From positions 806,001 through 870,000 of the forward strand of contig OZ251248.1 of the NCBI GenBank assembly GCA_965240325.2: DNA of 64,000 nt, given 5' to 3'. The notes below the pieces were generated by a model that was given only the letters and a program-made list of their open reading frames with translations, was not told the DNA's origin and did not search any database. This DNA is from Rebecca billardiae RCC1528 (taxonomy: Eukaryota; Haptophyta). Numbering within the stretch: position 1 is the first letter of the stretch; each line of letters begins with the position of its first letter. Positions 31,101 to 35,469 of this stretch are shown piece after piece. The position numbers and the translations under genes are program-made.

Positions 31101-32741
31101 AATGCGGACGGCGGCGCGGTTACGAGCAGCGGCGGCGGCGCCGCGGGCCGCGTCGCGGCCGACCGGCCGATCGCGCTCACGCCCAACCCGCACGCGGGCA
31201 GCCTGCTCGGGGCCGAGCGGGTGCTCACGCCGCAGGGCATCGCCGGCGAGCGCCGGCCAGGCTCGCGCGGCCTGGCGACAGTTGGCGCGCGCGGCGCGGG
31301 CGCCGGGCTCGGCGCGCGCCCCGGCGCGCGCGGCGCGGGCGCGGGGCTGGGCACGCGCCCGCCCGCCCGCCTCTCGCCGCGCGGCGCGGCCGCGGCGCGC
31401 ATCGAGCCGGAGGGGGAGGACCTGAGTGGGTGCGAGCCCTCCGTGCAGCCCGCGCCCGCGCGACGCGCGGCGGAGGCCCGGCGGAGCGGCTCGGGCAGCG
31501 GCTTCCACCTTCCGCGCGCGCCGATGCGCCTGTCGCCGCGCGGCGCGGACGCGGTTCGAATTGAGCCAGAGGCTGGCGACGCGGCGGCAGCCTCTGGCGG
31601 GCCGGGCGGTGCGGCGGCGCCCGCGGCCTCGAGCGGGCGGCGCCCACCCGGCTTCTCGCCGTTGCGCCCGCGCGGCGTCTCCGCCGCGCGCTCGGCCGCG
31701 AGCATCGAGCCCGAGAGCGACGACGACGACGACGACGACGATGGCGCAGGCGGCGGCGGCGCGCTCGGCGGCGCGCTTGGCGGCGGCCGCGCGGCGCTCG
31801 GCTCGCCCGCGCCGACCCCGCCGCCGAGCCCGCCGCCGCCCGCTGCCACGTGCAGCTCGTCGCCGCGCGGCGCGACGGGCGAGCGGCCCCGCGGCCTGCC
31901 GATCTCGCCCGAGCTCCCGCGCCCGCGCCGCGCCATCTCGCCGCGAGGCCCCGCGGCCAGCCCCGCCGCCGCCTCGCCCTACCGGGGCGAGACGGCCTTG
32001 CAGTTTCGGACGGGCTCGCGGCCGCCGCTGCCGCGGGGCGGCGACTCGGGCGCGCCCGCGGCGGAGGGCGCGGCGTCGGGGTCGGGGTCGGGGAGCCCGC
32101 GGCTCTCCGAGCCGGCGGAGGGGCACGCGCTCGACGACGAGACCCTCCAGCTGCTTCGCGCAAAGTTTCAGGCCTTCGACACGGACGGCAACGGCTCGAT
32201 CGACGCAGAGGAGTTCGGCGCCCTCATCGGCGCCCTCGGCTTCAAGCTGCGGCCGCGGAGGGTGCGCGCGCTCGCGCACGAGCTCGACGGCGACGGGAAC
32301 GGGCTGATCGACTACGACGAGCTCGTCGCGTGGTACGACGCGATGGTCGCCGAGGAGGCGGCGCGCGAGGCCAAGCGCGCCAAGGGCTGGCGCGGCGCGC
32401 TGCGCAAGGCCAGGCAGATGCTGGAGGTGCCGCCGCGCGCGCGGCTCGGGATGGCGTGGCTCGCGATGTGGGCGATCTTCACGGTGATGGCGATCCTTGT
32501 CGTCGCGCTCGCGATCACCTTCGGCGCGGAGGAGACGCGCTGGCTGCTGCTCAGCTGGTCGCTCGCCGAGGTGCAGACGCTCGGGCTCGAGGAGCCGGTC
32601 CTGATCGCGCTCACCGTGCTGCTGCCGTTCCTGCTCGACCGGCTGCTCTCGCAGGGCGGCGCGACGGGCGAGGCGATCAACGAGATGCTCGCGCAGAGCG
32701 TGGGCATGGCCGTCGGGATGGTGCACACCCTGTGCGGCTAA
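13101..32741 (+). CDS. Giant polycystin/REJ-GPS-type surface receptor with SPPP stalk
   Basis: One uninterrupted frame of 6,546 codons. The start at 13101 puts a signal peptide first (WAVSALAALLLAMGAPGAAG). Order: SPPP block I (13253-14275); about 25 plant-type LRRs with the L-x-G-T-L-P-x-E-L-G pattern (14290-16210); SPPP block II (16258-23335, about 2,360 residues); a globular insert with a GCTEPSARNYDSA cysteine motif (23338-23700); SPPP block III to 24486; two or three IPT/TIG domains (24487-25480); an REJ-like region (to about 27590); a GAIN-like region; a GPS site (CVWWD...CACTHLTDFAGV, about 28605-28735); TM1 near 28855; an IQ-like helix near 29280; TM2-3 (29510-29670); a long disordered part; two canonical EF-hands (DTDGNGSIDAEE, DGDGNGLIDYDE, about 32170-32330); two more TM segments. 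REJ plus GPS plus LRR is the polycystin-1 signature, but no PLAT domain or full channel core is seen. A Ca-linked adhesion or mechanosensory receptor is inferred. Confidence 0.8.
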   Translation: MPARGRLPGGCRALRAGRPRLRPPSAWAVSALAALLLAMGAPGAAGVLPIFPPSPPPSPPPPAPPPSPPPPSPPPSPPPSPPPSPPPSPPPSPPPSPPPAPPPSPPPYPPPSPPPYSPPSPPPRPPPSPPPSPPPGPPPSPPPPLPPPSPPPSPPPGPPPPSPPPSPPPSPPPSPPPGPPPSPPPPSPPPSPPPPTPPPSPPPTPPPSPPPTPPPSPPPTPPPSPPPPRPPPTPPPSPPPRPPPIPPPSPPPPSPPPSPPPPSPPPSPPPSPPPSPPPPSPPPSPPPSPPPSPPPSPPPSPPPPSPPPSPPPPSPPPSPPPSPPPSPPPPSPPPSPPPAPPPSPPPVPPSPPPSPPPPSPPPSPPPSPPPSPPPSPPPSPPSSPPPSPPPAPTIRANDAYKACLAAPANCTAIQFGDAGLTRTIPTELGTLTNLALLELFGNDLTGTLPTELGALGTSLSEVRLYANSLSGTIPTELGALSRTLVHLSISENSWTGSVPSEVGLLSSLTALGCRKCKSLGQSATLPSELGALTALEILLLQGASVRGTIPQALGGLTALQTLELRWSEMSGTFPSELGGMTALTLLQMRDLSLTGTLPSQIGALTALTGLELDKNRLTGALPPTLSQLTRLEYADLDDGNSLGGGLPADIGALTALTALWLHANSLTAALPASLGGCTALVELELHANSIGGTLPPEIGGLSALSSLRLDDNSLRGPLPASLGSLTALTELQLSPNSALSSSLPTELGALTRLERLEAYLTALNGTLPTELGRCTALSYVYVRGNSLSGPVPSELGALTRAKVLWLGTHTPGLSGQLPSQLGALTALTELEIHQNALAGTIPAALAALTKLKRLYLYENVLSGSVPAAALGAWSKLTSLELNDNRLSGTLPTAVGALTDLLRWHLTANSVGGSLPTELGLATDLTALLFGSNRFASAVPAELLAGVTGLRALDLAHNRLTGALPTSLGSVDYVVSLDVSHNSLSGFLPTAWPWADMDSLVSASFANNTRLEGTLPAELGSAAALTSFDLSATEVCGPGAESVAAVTPSPLPSCSPPSAPPPSPPPNPPSPPPSPPPPTPPPSPPPSPPPSPPPSPPPSPPSPPPSPPPSPPPGPPPSPPPPTPPPSPPPSPPPSPPPSPPPSPPPSPPPSPPPSPPPSPPPPLPPPSPPPSPPPSPPPSPPPPTPPPSPPPSPPPAPPPSPPPSPPPSPPPRSPPSPPPSPPPSPPPGPPPSPPPSPPPSPPPPSPPPSPPPSPPPSPPPSPPPSPPPSPPPRPPPSPPPSPPPSPPPSPPPSPPPSPPPPSPPPSPPPSPPPLPSPPSPPPSPPPSPPPSPPPSPPPPSPPPSPPPSPPPSPPPSPPPSPPPSPPPSPPPPSPPPSPPPSPPPSPPPSPPPPSPPPSPPPSPPPSPPPSPPPSPPPSPPPSPPPSPPPGPPPSPPPSPPPSPPPSPPPSPPPLPSPPSPPPSPPPSPPPSPPPSPPPPSPPPSPPPSPPPSPPPSPPPSPPPSPPPPSPPPSPPPSPPPSPPPSPPPAPPPRPPPSPPPSPPPTPPPSPPPSPPPPSPPPSPPPSPPPSPPPSPPPPSPPPSPPPSPPPSPPPSPPPSPPPPSPPPSPPPGPPPSPPPSPPPPSPPPSPPPSPPPSPPPSPPPSPPPSPPPSPPPSPPPPSPPPSPPPSPPPSPPPSPPPSPPPSPPPSPPPSPPPSPPPSPPPSPPPPSPPPSPPPRPPPRPPPSPPPPSPPPSPPPSPPPSPPPSPPPPSPPPSPPPSPPPSPPPSPPPTPPPSPPPSPPPSPPPPSPPPSPPPSPPPSPPPSPPPPSPPPSPPPSPPPSPPPSPPPSPPPSPPPSPPPSPPPSPPPSPPPSPPPSPPPSPPPPSPPPSPPPSPPPSPPPSPPPPSPPPSPPPSPPPSPPPSPPPSPPPSPPPSPPPSPPPPSPPPSPPPNPPPSPPPSPPPPSPPPSPPPSPPPSPPPSPPPSPPPSPPPSPPPSPPPPSPPPSPPPSPPPSPPPSPPPPTSPPSPPPSPPPSPPPSPPPPSPPPSPPPRPPPSPPPSPPPSPPPSPPPSPPPSPPPPSPPPSPPPSPPPSPPPSPPPPSPPPSPPPSPPPSPPPSPPPPSPPPSPPPSPPPSPPPSPPPPSPPPSPPPSPPPSPPPSPPPPSPPPSPPPSPPPSPPPSPPPSPPPSPPPSPPPSPPPSPPPSPPPSPPPPSPPPSPPPSPPPSPPPSPPPPSPPPSPPPSPPPSPPPSPPPPSPPPSPPPSPPPSPPPSPPPSPPPSPPPSPPPSPPPSAPPSPPPSPPPSPPPSPPPPSPPPSPPPSPPPSPPPSPPPPSPPPSPPPSPPPSPPPSPPPSPPPPAPPPSPPPSPPPSPPPSPPPPSPPPSPPPSPPPSPPPSPPPSPPPAPPPSPPPSPPPSPPPAPPPSPPPSPPPAPPPSPPPSPPPSPPPSPPPPSPPPSPPPSPPPSPPPSPPPPSPPPSPPPSPPPSPPPSPPPSPPPPAPPPSPPPSPPPSPPPSPPPPSPPPSPPPSPPPSPPPSPPPPSPPPSPPPSPPPSPPPSPPPPSPPPSPPPSPPPSPPPSPPPSPPPSPPPSPPPSPPPSPPPSPPPSPPPSPPPPSPPPSPPPSPPPSPPPSPPPPSSPPSPPPSPPPSPPPSPPPPSPPPSPPPSPPPSPPPSPPPRPPPSPPPSPPPSPPPSPPPSPPPSPPPPSPPPSPPPSPPPSPPPSPPPPLPPPSPPPTPPPSPPPSPPPPSPPPSPPPSPPPSPPPSPPPPSPPPSPPPSPPPSPPPSPPPPSPPPSPPPSPPPSPPPSPPPPAPPPAPPPSPPPTPPPSPPPPSPPPSPPPLPPPSPPPSPPPPSPPPSPPPSPPPSPPPSPPPPSPPPSPPPSPPPSPPPSPPPPSPPPSPPPSPPPSPPPSPPPPSPPPSPPPSPPPSPPPSPPPPSPPPSPPPTPPPSPPPSPPPPSPPPSPPPSPPPSPPPSPPPPTSPPSPPPSPPPSPPPSPPPPSPPPSPPPSPPPSPPPSPPPPSPPPSPPPSPPPSPPPSPPPPSPPPSPPPGPPPSPPPSPPPSPPPSPPPRPPPSPPPSPPPSPPPIPPPSPPPPSPPPSPPPSPPPSPPPSPPPPSPPPSPPPSPPPSPPPSPPPVPPPSPPPSPPPPSPPPSPPPSPPPSPPPSPPPPLRPPSPPPSPPPSPPPSPPPPSPPPRTPPAPPPSPPPSPPPPSPPPSPPPSPPPFPPPSPPPPSPPPSPPPSPPPLPPPSPPPPSPPPSPPPSPPPSPPPLPPPSPPPPSPPPSPPPSPPPSPPPSPLPPRLPPSPPPTPPPSPPPPSPPPRPPPSPPPLPPPSPPPPRPPPSPPPPLQPPSPPPSPPPPPPLPPPSPPLAPSPPPSPPPSPPPSRPPPPPPPSPPPSPPPSPPPPSPPPSPPPPSPPPSPPPSPPPSPPPGSESYLALTVDASVEDLSAPSAQQQLAAAVAEEADVPTGWVRVHSVAPASARVVLAYFTPSAGGGADDVLSRLQARSLEQLSARLSLSVLAPPVPVVQGCTEPSARNYDSAAEVDDGGCVAYSPPPGAPPASPPSPPPSPPPSSPPAPPPAPPPPPPSPPPSSPPAPPPAPPPPPSSPPPPPRTAPHAPPSPPSPPPSAPPSAPPLPPSPPPHAPPRAPPSPPPSPPPSPPPRAPPSPPPSPPPSPPPRAPPSPPPSPPPSPPPAPPPSPPPPSPPPSPPPSPPPPSPPPSPPPSPPSPPPPPRTEPFPPPSPPSPPPAPPPAPPPSPPPSPPPAAPPAPPPSPPPSPPPSPPPSPPPSPPPSPPPRPPPPTPPPSPPPPPPPAIRVTILSAQPTGAPDGARGVSVELAGAGFSALQQDDGDEAGGGESAQCAFTPAPGGVLNASAPPILSRARVLDDARVLCDAPAAGSRGTYSLGLALDGVGVSGDADVGGLFAPVRFDVYSIDDGVVVRELRPPGGPALGGTAVTLVGSGFADYGPGQLCCVLGGAGRNCTAPASLLPPDAADGSSRAVCVLPILAVADGGAPAPPAPSTQPLEISLSGGAPLSTTASGVGFSTFGEASLSAVSPARGDANGGTDVTLSGAGFDALRGGALVRVRFGAALADPPTHVSNTSIVVRTRYGAEGPAVVSIALNGRQFFAPAAAPGFEFVGLHAPRLLSAAFNAEATALLLRFDAQPTDRAGMGSAVGACATVLDDATLAIVAGGAGRAASAPPQCYWADDSTLVAQLSARTAVAPGSRIGVRAAALRPALCGEPCAAALASGAEAATIDADAPCGEGVPCPSPVAVIRGPASVSACPYAPLQLDGTASSRGGIKPPAFAWRVDPTRSARATSLNAKLAALPARTPVLSLGGGSADSGQPPELGVTGEFVFALQVTSFLGVVSAPAEWRVARGAGASPRLQIDGAPELTARAGAETHVIGLAALAPCWPDSFEPGMRFEWSLLGVAESASGAAIELGDAAAAGVRLPALADETAASLLLPRFSLSAGYTYTLQLRASMLAAPAQAASASVRVLVAPQPLRAVVAGGDRRVPTDNTLVVDASASFDPDDASGAEGEAAGLGFAWAVSNGTAPGGAPVPLPPGAVNTSGSIFTLAARALFPGNYRLSLVVSKAGREPAAEAVGLEVVAGAVPTIQFEPLRLPKYASVFERNTQRLAIETRLDAASLEAEARGFVTFRYTWSAHRVGALGALEDAGLELGDSGAVTTTGADRPTLAFRSGVLAPGAVYSFRLRVIGGLQDAQGEVTVTINRPPFGGSLEVAPPAGVALLTTFELRADGWTDDDADDLPLSYAFTHAPRASAAAPSAAAADAAASTSLGAASSAPAADVLLPVGNRTLRVRVTDALGGAADAEADVSVATPDALFASPAGAAGGSAAKDRAGADAALADALTRARAAVATGATATANQLVSALAGILDETPAGANASEASAVVGELLAVTAAAAAMGGSQTAESRAATAVALASVLGGGSRALSAGAQLSGLSQVAALAAQSVGSGVDASTAASLLSATDAALGDASTPLGAADEAALGAAATQAVSSLARALLAGSVVGEAPFEAVAAAVNVSATRVPAADVSNATRPGPGGGGSVTLPSTVLSAVPSEFITAGVDLVLWSVARNVHGDPSAQANGSSYGAGLATPVFSVSLFAAGAPTALTIAGLSPSTPILLEVPFSDGGGGGAGGAALGAPGTGDGGGGGGGEYACVWWDTYSSSWVGDGCEAVLAPSALTGLVAQHCACTHLTDFAGVVVPDTAEGARDEAASFSLNTLSTDDLAAAVGAGGPVLERNPYIFWLVIAIAGANFLSVLALGARDRREIISRRAKIDALLRRTPGLTPRGAARRASALPSGRAAVRQAAEDALFGVRPARASERASSASYSAAADPNSTRRDAAESAAVALGAAPDKTIADKLEERLDELDDYVEAQRRAAAATLQRIARGRRTRREVDAARPEIEGPSKARLRAADRSSDHALTKLVRMIGMRISADHSLLGMFFSDSEEARRAELAQIFWNTALLGLLITCLLYSGGSGPPTSGPPSVNLIGALLTALFTTALSVPALLLYRAIYRWGYGRRAAPLSKRIFAAFLHAELEQRARRRSPFASAVRHSVKTGAWSLSPHSSFSLTRKFSDRRGEGGEALRAAAPFDLALARLRAGTVAPEGAAPAGAGAPGAQPPVPPPPVPPPPPTAGPAAGGGSGAPEAAGAPSRVRVGAWGPAAGAPAARLPPSPRSAFNAGATPGAAPAAAPAAAPAAAPAAAAAAAAVAAPPPGAGARAAAAAASPLAFPGARRLSDGAAISPPQPPRPLPRPARPLPRIAGGGAGARADPGAGCTSAAAARAARIDALLRETNAFCNPTASTSLASVAGVAQPAAVAPSSFTRRGAPLDSARSTSSTGSFRRLPPLERSQASQARGSAHGLAPVVPESRVPTADAAAAHGAAPPPSHEPARGSGGEAASAAPLAASGAPPAGATTPAAAVAMAAAGAAEPAAARPGRGAGVAATSAVAGGVPTPVAEAARASSPPRRAAHPHSPPLAALRSGLNADGGAVTSSGGGAAGRVAADRPIALTPNPHAGSLLGAERVLTPQGIAGERRPGSRGLATVGARGAGAGLGARPGARGAGAGLGTRPPARLSPRGAAAARIEPEGEDLSGCEPSVQPAPARRAAEARRSGSGSGFHLPRAPMRLSPRGADAVRIEPEAGDAAAASGGPGGAAAPAASSGRRPPGFSPLRPRGVSAARSAASIEPESDDDDDDDDGAGGGGALGGALGGGRAALGSPAPTPPPSPPPPAATCSSSPRGATGERPRGLPISPELPRPRRAISPRGPAASPAAASPYRGETALQFRTGSRPPLPRGGDSGAPAAEGAASGSGSGSPRLSEPAEGHALDDETLQLLRAKFQAFDTDGNGSIDAEEFGALIGALGFKLRPRRVRALAHELDGDGNGLIDYDELVAWYDAMVAEEAAREAKRAKGWRGALRKARQMLEVPPRARLGMAWLAMWAIFTVMAILVVALAITFGAEETRWLLLSWSLAEVQTLGLEEPVLIALTVLLPFLLDRLLSQGGATGEAINEMLAQSVGMAVGMVHTLCG
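13253..14275 (+). repeat. SPPP block I
   Basis: About 340 residues of SPPP/SPPPP units with occasional A, G, T, R, Y or V replacing Ser, lying between the signal peptide and the LRR domain. This is an extensin-like hydroxyproline-rich segment. The DNA is strongly C-rich on the plus strand. Confidence 0.95.
16258..23335 (+). repeat. SPPP block II, 7.1-kb proline-rich stalk
   Basis: About 2,360 residues of SPPP and SPPPP. A higher-order unit of one SPPPP plus four SPPP (21 residues, 63 bp) recurs through much of it, with SPPPPTSPP variants at both 19090-19130 and 21960-22010. The distal end (22800-23335) degenerates into mixed PLPP and PPPPPP. No stop codon or frameshift is present despite the length. 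Such a tract forms a stiff polyproline-II rod when hydroxylated and glycosylated. Confidence 0.95.
23704..24486 (+). repeat. SPPP block III
   Basis: About 260 residues of Pro-rich sequence with more Ala and Arg (APPPAPPP, RAPPSPPPSPPP) than block II. It links the Cys-motif insert to the IPT/TIG domains. A 48-bp unit coding PPRAPPSPPPSPPPS repeats about three times near 23980-24110. Confidence 0.9.
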
Positions 32742-33045
32742 CTCGCCCGCGTTCGTTTGCGGGCCCGACGCCCATGCTGCGCACGCTGCTGGCCTTGCTC
32801 CGCCGCGGCTTGATGGTAGGATTTTCATTTTCGATATGTCGATATCATCAGACGATCAAATTCGACAAATAAATAATCGTCGCGTCCTGCGCCTGCGGCT
32901 CGGCAGTCTTTTGATTTGACACATCAATTCCACCCGTTCCACGGGGTGTTGTTCGCCTCCAGGCGCCCCGCGCCCGGCTCGTGGCGGCAGGATGGCGATC
33001 AAGTGGCGCGTGGCCGACGTGCGGCCCGAGATATACGTGACTTGG
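32742..33045. other. 3' flank of the receptor gene with a candidate poly(A) signal
   Basis: The region is AT-rich just after the stop. AATAAA occurs at 32868-32873 within AATAAATAA, 127 bp past the stop, and is a reasonable polyadenylation signal. Nothing else is recognised before the inverted-repeat element. Confidence 0.45.
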
Positions 33046-33325
33046 GCGCCGCGCGCCGCGCTGGCGGGGCGGCCGGGACCCATGCGCGCCTTCGAACCCC
33101 CGGCGCCCGCGTGCTCATCGGCTTCCTCCGCCTGCGAGTAGCCCACGACCGCGCCCGCCGCACTCTTTGAGTGGGTTGACCGCGCCCGAGCCTGCTCGCC
33201 GCCGAGCGCAGGGATGAGTTGAGCACGGCGCGAGGCGGCGATGGCGGTCGGGCGATCGCATGAGCCCATTTGGGCCCCATCTGCCACGGTGCGACCGCTT
33301 CAGCATGCGTATGTGACCCCACATG

Positions 33326-34453
33326 TCATGGTTGTCTCATGTCGGGTAGCAGGTGAGCACTGTCGGCCAGCATGTCCGCGCGCGCGCGCGCGCGCTCGCG
33401 CAAGGCTATACGGGTCGGATGCCGCTCCGTGGCGTCTCGTGATGTCTGCACTACGCAAACTGGCTGGCACGATTGGTCCGCATCTGTAGTTATGCGACGC
33501 CTGCCGTGTTCGCGACGAGAACTCAAGCAAGTTCTTCTGGCGACCAGAGTTGCCCAGGGACCGTCGCTCGCACTTTCCGCGGCTGCGAGTAGAGTGAACT
33601 CGCACTCGCACTTTTGAGGGGACTTTGCGAGTGCACTGCGAGTTGAACTCGCAGGCCCACTGGGCGGAATGGGCGGCTGCGAGTGCGAGTGCGAGTAAAG
33701 TGCGAGTCCCAACTCGCAAAGTGCGAGTCCCAACTGGCAACGTGTCCGGGGGCGCAGCCCCCGGACACGCCCAGCGGGGGGTCCGGGGGGCCTCCCCCGG
33801 GGCCCCGCCGGCCTGAGGCGATGAAATTTTTTGGCCCTATTTGGCCCTATTAGAGCATGCCTTACACCCGACCCGCCGCCCTGACCACCCTGCCACCGCG
33901 CCTGCGTCGCCAGCTGTTTGTCGGCGCGCGACACCTTCTTGAAGCCCGCAGCGAGGAGGCCCGATTGCTTGAGCTGCTTCTCGACGGGCATACTCACCGA
34001 CATGCCCACCTGCTGCATGGTCCGCTTCGCCCCCAGCGCTGCCTCGTCCGCCTTGATGGAGGCCTTCTTGCTGTACTCGGTCAGCGGGTGCATCGTCTTC
34101 AGGTGGTTGCCCGCGTTTGTGATCGTGAAGACCGACTTGCCCCCCTTCGAGCGCACCTTGTCGAGGGGGAGCGTGAAGCGCTGGCCGCATCCCGGCATGA
34201 CGCACACGTGCGTGTACAGCTTCGGGTTGCTCGACTGACTGCCCACCTGAACGTACGAGAAGTCGGTCGGCGCCGCTTGCGAGATGGGGTGGACGTGCGT
34301 CCACAAGAGCGAGACACCTTTGCCGTTGGGGGGCAGATCGAGCCAGGCCGGGTCGATCACCCCGCGCTGGTTCGACAGCGACCAGACGGTGATCTCGGCA
34401 GCCGGCGCCGACGCAGGCGCCGAAGCGACCGGCGCCGCCGATGAGCTCGCCAT
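33326..34453 (-). CDS. BED-type zinc-finger protein fragment (transposase N-terminus?)
   Basis: The ATG at 34453 opens a 375-codon frame. The first ~200 residues (to about 33845) are protein-like and contain a C-x4-C...H-x4-H finger (C84, C89, H117, H122) in the context THVCVMPGCGQRF...NAGNHLKTMHP, which matches the BED-finger pattern of hAT transposases and related regulators. Basic and alanine-containing helices follow (VEKQLKQSGLLAAGFKKVSR). Beyond residue ~200 the frame runs through TGCGAGT repeats and the left inverted arm and is unlikely to be real protein. No RNase H-like catalytic motifs or hAT dimerisation region are present, so this is a truncated transposase or a domesticated finger. 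Confidence 0.45.
   Translation of the reverse strand: MASSSAAPVASAPASAPAAEITVWSLSNQRGVIDPAWLDLPPNGKGVSLLWTHVHPISQAAPTDFSYVQVGSQSSNPKLYTHVCVMPGCGQRFTLPLDKVRSKGGKSVFTITNAGNHLKTMHPLTEYSKKASIKADEAALGAKRTMQQVGMSVSMPVEKQLKQSGLLAAGFKKVSRADKQLATQARWQGGQGGGSGVRHALIGPNRAKKFHRLRPAGPRGRPPGPPAGRVRGLRPRTRCQLGLALCELGLALYSHSHSQPPIPPSGPASSTRSALAKSPQKCECEFTLLAAAESASDGPWATLVARRTCLSSRREHGRRRITTDADQSCQPVCVVQTSRDATERHPTRIALRERARARADMLADSAHLLPDMRQP
33560..33740. repeat. TGCGAGT motif cluster, left
   Basis: TGCGAGT/ACTCGCA and near-variants occur about a dozen times in roughly 180 bp, including head-to-head pairs such as GTGCGAGTCCCAACTCGCA. The density and mixed orientation resemble sub-terminal transposase-binding arrays. 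Confidence 0.7.
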
Positions 34454-34519
34454 TTGCCGCCCTGGGCGGGGGCAGCGAGGCTTTGACGCTTTGTGACTCG
34501 CCTGCCGTGCAGGCGGTCA

Positions 34520-34720
34520 CGAGGCCGCCCAGGGACTCGCACTTCTGCTCGCGCCAACTCGCATACTCGCGCTAGACCGCACCTTGCGAGTACCTTTGCG
34601 AGTTGACTCGCAAGCCCGCTGGGCCGGATCGGCGCCTTGCGAGCGCGAGTGCGAGTGCCCTGCTCGCACTCGCGCTCGCGCCCTGCTCGCACTCGCACCG
34701 CGAGTGCCTCGCTGCGAGCA
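34520..34720. repeat. TGCGAGT motif cluster, right
   Basis: A second dense cluster of the same motif family. A ~75-bp part (about 34575-34655) matches the left cluster (about 33625-33695) in the same orientation, unlike the outer arms, which are inverted. Confidence 0.7.
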
Positions 34721-35318
34721 CCAGCCCCTGGAGTTGCCGTCAGCATTGACGCACGTTGCGAGCTGGCAGAACAGTGAAGGTCATGCCCTTGCTGGCCCAC
34801 GCTGGGCAATACACGGTAATCAGCATGTCCTGATGCCAACTGTGATGTGTTTCCGACCCGTCTGGCCCTGCACAGGCGCGGCGCGCGCGGACACGCTGGC
34901 CGACAGTGCTCGCCCGCTACCCGACATCCATGACAAGTGGGGTCACATACGCATGCTGAAGCGGTCGCGCCGTGGCAGATGGGGCCCAAATGGGCTCATG
35001 CGATCGCCCGACCGCCATCGCCGCCTCGCGCCGTGCTCAACTCATCCCTGCGCTCGGCGGCGAGCAGGCTCGGGCGCAGTCAACGCACTCAAAGCGGGCG
35101 GCGGCCGCGGTCGCGGGCGACTTGCAGGCGGAGGAAGCCGATGCGCACGCGGACGCCGGGGGTTCGAAGGCGCGCGTGGGTCCAGGCCACCCCGCCAGCG
35201 CGGCGCGCGGCGCAAACAGCAACTCCTCGACAGCAGAGCGCGTGGATCGCCGCGACGTCGACGTCGCCCGCCCGCCCCCGCCCCCTCTCAACGGCCGCGG
35301 CCCCGCGTGCGCCCACTG

Positions 35319-35367
35319 TGGTCCGGGAGCTCATAGGTCGTGTCACGACCTATGAGCTCCCGGACCA
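35319..35367. repeat. Perfect 24-bp palindrome with 1-nt spacer
   Basis: The arms 35319-35342 and 35344-35367 are exact reverse complements around a single T at 35343; the centre reads TAGGTCGTGTCACGACCTA. It lies about 100 bp upstream of the DNAJC25-like start codon, so it could be a cis-regulatory site, a hairpin in the 5' leader or a mobile-element footprint. Confidence 0.9.
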
Positions 35368-35469
35368 TGTCCGAACTAATGCCTTTCTGGATCGACGGGT
35401 CGATCCAAAAAAAGAGCGCCGCCATCGTGGATCCGAGGCCACGCGTGCGGTCTCGTTGGGAAGGGCGCG

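Larger units (their letters stand above)
33046..35213. mobile_element. Putative DNA-transposon derivative with about 350-bp inverted arms and a BED-finger frame
   Basis: The left arm (33046 to about 33395) and right arm (about 34875 to 35213) are reverse complements at roughly 90% identity with small indels; an example block is CCGCTTCAGCATGCGTATGT. Between them lie a BED zinc-finger reading frame (minus strand) and two clusters of the motif TGCGAGT. Long inverted arms, clustered sub-terminal motifs and a BED finger suggest a hAT-like element that has lost its catalytic region. I cannot find a target duplication immediately outside the arms, so the true ends may lie inside the arms, or the arms may be an inverted duplication of host DNA. 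Confidence 0.55.

Noticed and set aside
33090-33115. TTCGAA-containing stretch resembling a tRNA T-loop
   Set aside because: No matching acceptor, D or anticodon arms could be formed around it, and it lies in an inverted transposon arm.
33326-33840. C-terminal half of the BED-finger frame
   Set aside because: It runs through TGCGAGT repeats and the left inverted arm; the residues are low complexity and unlike any transposase region.
33560-34720. Direct repeats considered as LTRs
   Set aside because: The shared direct segment is only about 75 bp, made of a simple motif, and no reverse transcriptase, primer-binding site or polypurine tract is present.
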